Part shown: one piece after another, positions 30,551 through 31,815 of the stretch
Position numbering within the stretch: the first letter of the stretch is position 1
Layout of the letters: the number at the start of each line of letters is the position of its first letter
NCBI GenBank assembly: GCA_964643965.1
Contig: CAZXVH010000055.1
Location: 1 to 31,815 of the forward strand
Source of the DNA: GCA-2746795 sp964643965
GTDB taxonomy: Bacteria; Chloroflexota; Anaerolineae; Promineifilales; Promineifilaceae
Length of the DNA: 31,815 nucleotides
Direction: 5' to 3'
Position numbers and translations under genes: made by a program
Notes under the pieces: model-generated
The model's database searches: none
The model's input: the letters and a program-made list of their open reading frames with translations, nothing else
What the model was told of the DNA's origin: nothing

Positions 30551-31045
30551 ATGCCTGAAAAAATCAAAGAAGTAACGCCGCCGCGTGGATTTAGCCGCTT
30601 TTTGTATCGGCTGCCCATCTGGCTTTATAAGTGGCATATGGGTTGGCTGCTGGGCGGCCGTTTTTTGCTGCTCAACCACGTTGGCCGCAAGAGTGGACAA
30701 CCACGCCAGGTCGTTTTAGAGGTAGCGGGACACGATGAAACGACTGACACTTATTATGTGGCTTCGGGATTTGGCCCCACCTCTCAATGGTTTCAAAATA
30801 TACAGCAGACAACGGCCGTTACCATCCAAGTAGGTCGTAAAAAGATGGCTGTCACCGCCCGCATTTTGTCGCCAGAAGAATCGGGGCAAACGATGGTGCG
30901 CTATGCTCAGGCGCATCCCAAAGCGGCCAAAAATCTGATGAAAGTGTGTGGCTATCGGGTCGATGGCTCCGATGAAGATTATTTTGTGATGGGGTCGGCG
31001 CATATTCCGTTTGTGGCGTTTACACCCCGTCAGGCAGGAAGGTGA
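30551..31045 (+). CDS. Nitroreductase-family deazaflavin (F420)-dependent oxidoreductase
   Basis: The 164-aa product has the Ddn-like split-barrel pattern: RFLLLNHVGRKSGQPRQVVLEV (the 'L.T.GRKSG..R..PL' type strand pair that binds the cofactor phosphates), YYVASGFGPTSQWFQNIQQT (the family's 'G....P.W..N...' motif) and VTIQVGRKKMAVTARIL. Such proteins use F420 or sometimes other flavins to reduce quinones or nitro compounds. F420 use is known in some Chloroflexota, but no F420 biosynthesis gene is in view. GGAGGG about 8 nt before ATG 30551 is a strong ribosome-binding site. The next gene starts 3 nt after its stop. Confidence 0.9.
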   Translation: MPEKIKEVTPPRGFSRFLYRLPIWLYKWHMGWLLGGRFLLLNHVGRKSGQPRQVVLEVAGHDETTDTYYVASGFGPTSQWFQNIQQTTAVTIQVGRKKMAVTARILSPEESGQTMVRYAQAHPKAAKNLMKVCGYRVDGSDEDYFVMGSAHIPFVAFTPRQAGR

Positions 31046-31048
31046 AGG

Positions 31049-31759
31049 ATGGTTAAGCGGCCGTTTTTCGTTCCTGGTGTGATTGGCCTGGCAGTCATTA
31101 CCTTGAGCCTGATCAACATGATGCTCTTTCCGCAAACAGCGCTGGGGCAAATCGAGGGTATCCGCTCGCCCATTATCGCCTTTGAATTTGCGGAAACAAA
31201 AGAGGAAATCAACACCCTGTTTGGCGTCAACGGCGCCCCGGAGCAGGCCGACTTCATCCGTAAAATGGATCAAGGCAACAGGTTGGATTATTTGTACATG
31301 CTGCTTTACAGTGGCTTTTTGTTTAGCTTTGCCCTGTTGGCCGGCAAACAAACGGGTCAAAAGTGGGTGTATGCGGGGGCGGTTTTGGCAGCCCTGGCGC
31401 TCGTCGGCGATGCGTTGGAAAATGTGCAGCTGCTCACCATCACGGCCAATTTGCAAAGCGGCGATTTTGTTGAGGCGCTGGCGCGTCTGCACTGGTTTAC
31501 CTGGTTGAAGTGGGGCAGTCTGGCTTTGTATTTTTTGTTGATGGCAGGCTGGTTTTGGGGAAACGGCCGTTACGCCAAACTCATCGCCATCACCGGCGTC
31601 CTCACCTTCCTACTGGGCCTCATCTCCTTCAGCCAACGCGGCCCCACCACCGAACCGTTCACTCTGGCCGTCGCCCTCATGTTCCTACTCATGATCATCT
31701 TTTGCTTCACTACCAAGACAGAAATCAGTACGCTTCCCGAATCGCCTGACGCTGTTTGA
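31049..31759 (+). CDS. Multi-pass membrane protein of unknown function
   Basis: The 236-aa product has about five hydrophobic segments: FFVPGVIGLAVITLSLINMM, YLYMLLYSGFLFSFALLAG, WVYAGAVLAALALVGDALEN, SLALYFLLMAGWFW, and a pair near the C-terminus (AKLIAITGVLTFLLGLIS; LAVALMFLLMIIFC). A soluble loop between helices 1 and 2 (FEFAETKEEINTLFGVNGAP) probably lies outside. The ribosome-binding site GGAAGGTGAAGG overlaps the end of the preceding oxidoreductase gene, so the two are translationally coupled. I do not recognise the family. It may anchor or support the oxidoreductase, which is inference from position only. Confidence 0.8.
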   Translation: MVKRPFFVPGVIGLAVITLSLINMMLFPQTALGQIEGIRSPIIAFEFAETKEEINTLFGVNGAPEQADFIRKMDQGNRLDYLYMLLYSGFLFSFALLAGKQTGQKWVYAGAVLAALALVGDALENVQLLTITANLQSGDFVEALARLHWFTWLKWGSLALYFLLMAGWFWGNGRYAKLIAITGVLTFLLGLISFSQRGPTTEPFTLAVALMFLLMIIFCFTTKTEISTLPESPDAV

Positions 31760-31815
31760 GGCGATGATAGTGATTTAACTGCAAAATCTGGATGGTTACA
31801 CGCCCAACGGCCGTT

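Larger units (their letters stand above)
612..31815. repeat. Interspersed palindrome AACGGCCGTT, 34 perfect copies (HIP1-like)
   Basis: Copies start at 612, 947, 2554, 2646, 4105, 5058, 5260, 6598, 7749, 9680, 9762, 10258, 10674, 12610, 12722, 16058, 17222, 18746, 19073, 19602, 20622, 21542, 21931, 23122, 24242, 24448, 26464, 27399, 28137, 29661, 29901, 30811, 31562, 31806. Thirty-three lie in genes or gene remnants: 21 read as Thr-Ala-Val, 9 as Asn-Gly-Arg, 3 as Arg-Pro. Many extend to AAACGGCCGTTT. One-mismatch forms are also common (1614, 6432, 8231, 13507, 15119, 16724, 28266, 30365). Confidence 0.95.

Noticed and set aside
30716..31492. 258-codon antisense frame across the oxidoreductase and membrane protein genes
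   Set aside because: No ribosome-binding site or recognisable motif, and it overlaps two well-supported sense genes.
612..31815. AACGGCCGTT as a KOPS-like FtsK guide sequence
   Set aside because: The element is a perfect palindrome, so it carries no direction, which guide sequences need.
1..31815. Insertion sequences, prophage or integrase genes
   Set aside because: No transposase, integrase or phage structural motif in any supported gene; gene content is mostly core and surface functions.

Overview
The window looks like part of a metagenome-assembled or draft bacterial contig. It has moderately high GC and contains one run of exactly 100 N. I infer a Chloroflexota bacterium (Anaerolineae/Caldilineae/Ardenticatenia-like). 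The basis is several large secreted lipoproteins with LLAAC/VGC lipoboxes plus Lgt, a LexA with a Bacillus-type CGAAC-N4-GTTCG operator, an F420/deazaflavin-type (Ddn-like) oxidoreductase, PPC/DUF4350-type surface proteins, and intergenic micro-repeats of a style I associate with that phylum. No taxonomic marker was searched, so this is an inference.

Layout. 1-1045 (minus): two tandem paralogous solute-binding lipoproteins. The downstream one runs off the window and the upstream one is decayed by an internal deletion. 1471-3785 (minus): an SOS-type module of lexA with a near-perfect promoter and SOS box, a terminator, a soluble FtsK-like ATPase and an 80-aa protein. 3827-5434 (plus): gamma-glutamyltransferase. 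5487-7482 (minus): a sulfotransferase-like protein and an Eis-like acetyltransferase. 7707-10271 (plus): a peptide-type solute-binding lipoprotein directly abutting rsmG. 10323-13625 (minus): recF followed by a REC-GAF-PAS-adenylate cyclase protein. 13838-29121 (plus): a long co-directional run of sppA, a DUF4350/PPC surface protein, an OmpR-type regulator, a sulfatase-like hydrolase, lgt, guaB, a small basic protein, purB, a gene remnant, an S41 protease lipoprotein and an HExxH metalloprotease lipoprotein. 29527-31759 (plus): an alpha/beta hydrolase, a deazaflavin-dependent oxidoreductase and a membrane protein.

How genes fit together. guaB and purB supply the GMP and AMP branches from IMP. 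Lgt lipidates the lipoproteins abundant here. lexA is self-regulated and may co-express the FtsK-like ATPase by read-through. recF and the cyclase protein share a promoter.

The most striking non-gene signal is a 10-bp palindrome, AACGGCCGTT. I counted 34 perfect copies by eye, against well under one expected by chance. They lie almost all inside genes and in all three reading frames, like the cyanobacterial HIP1 element. A second layer consists of short-unit (7, 8 and 13 bp) tandem arrays that begin exactly at gene ends, supply stop codons to two genes, and in one gene have become an 81-bp in-frame coding repeat that broke the assembly.
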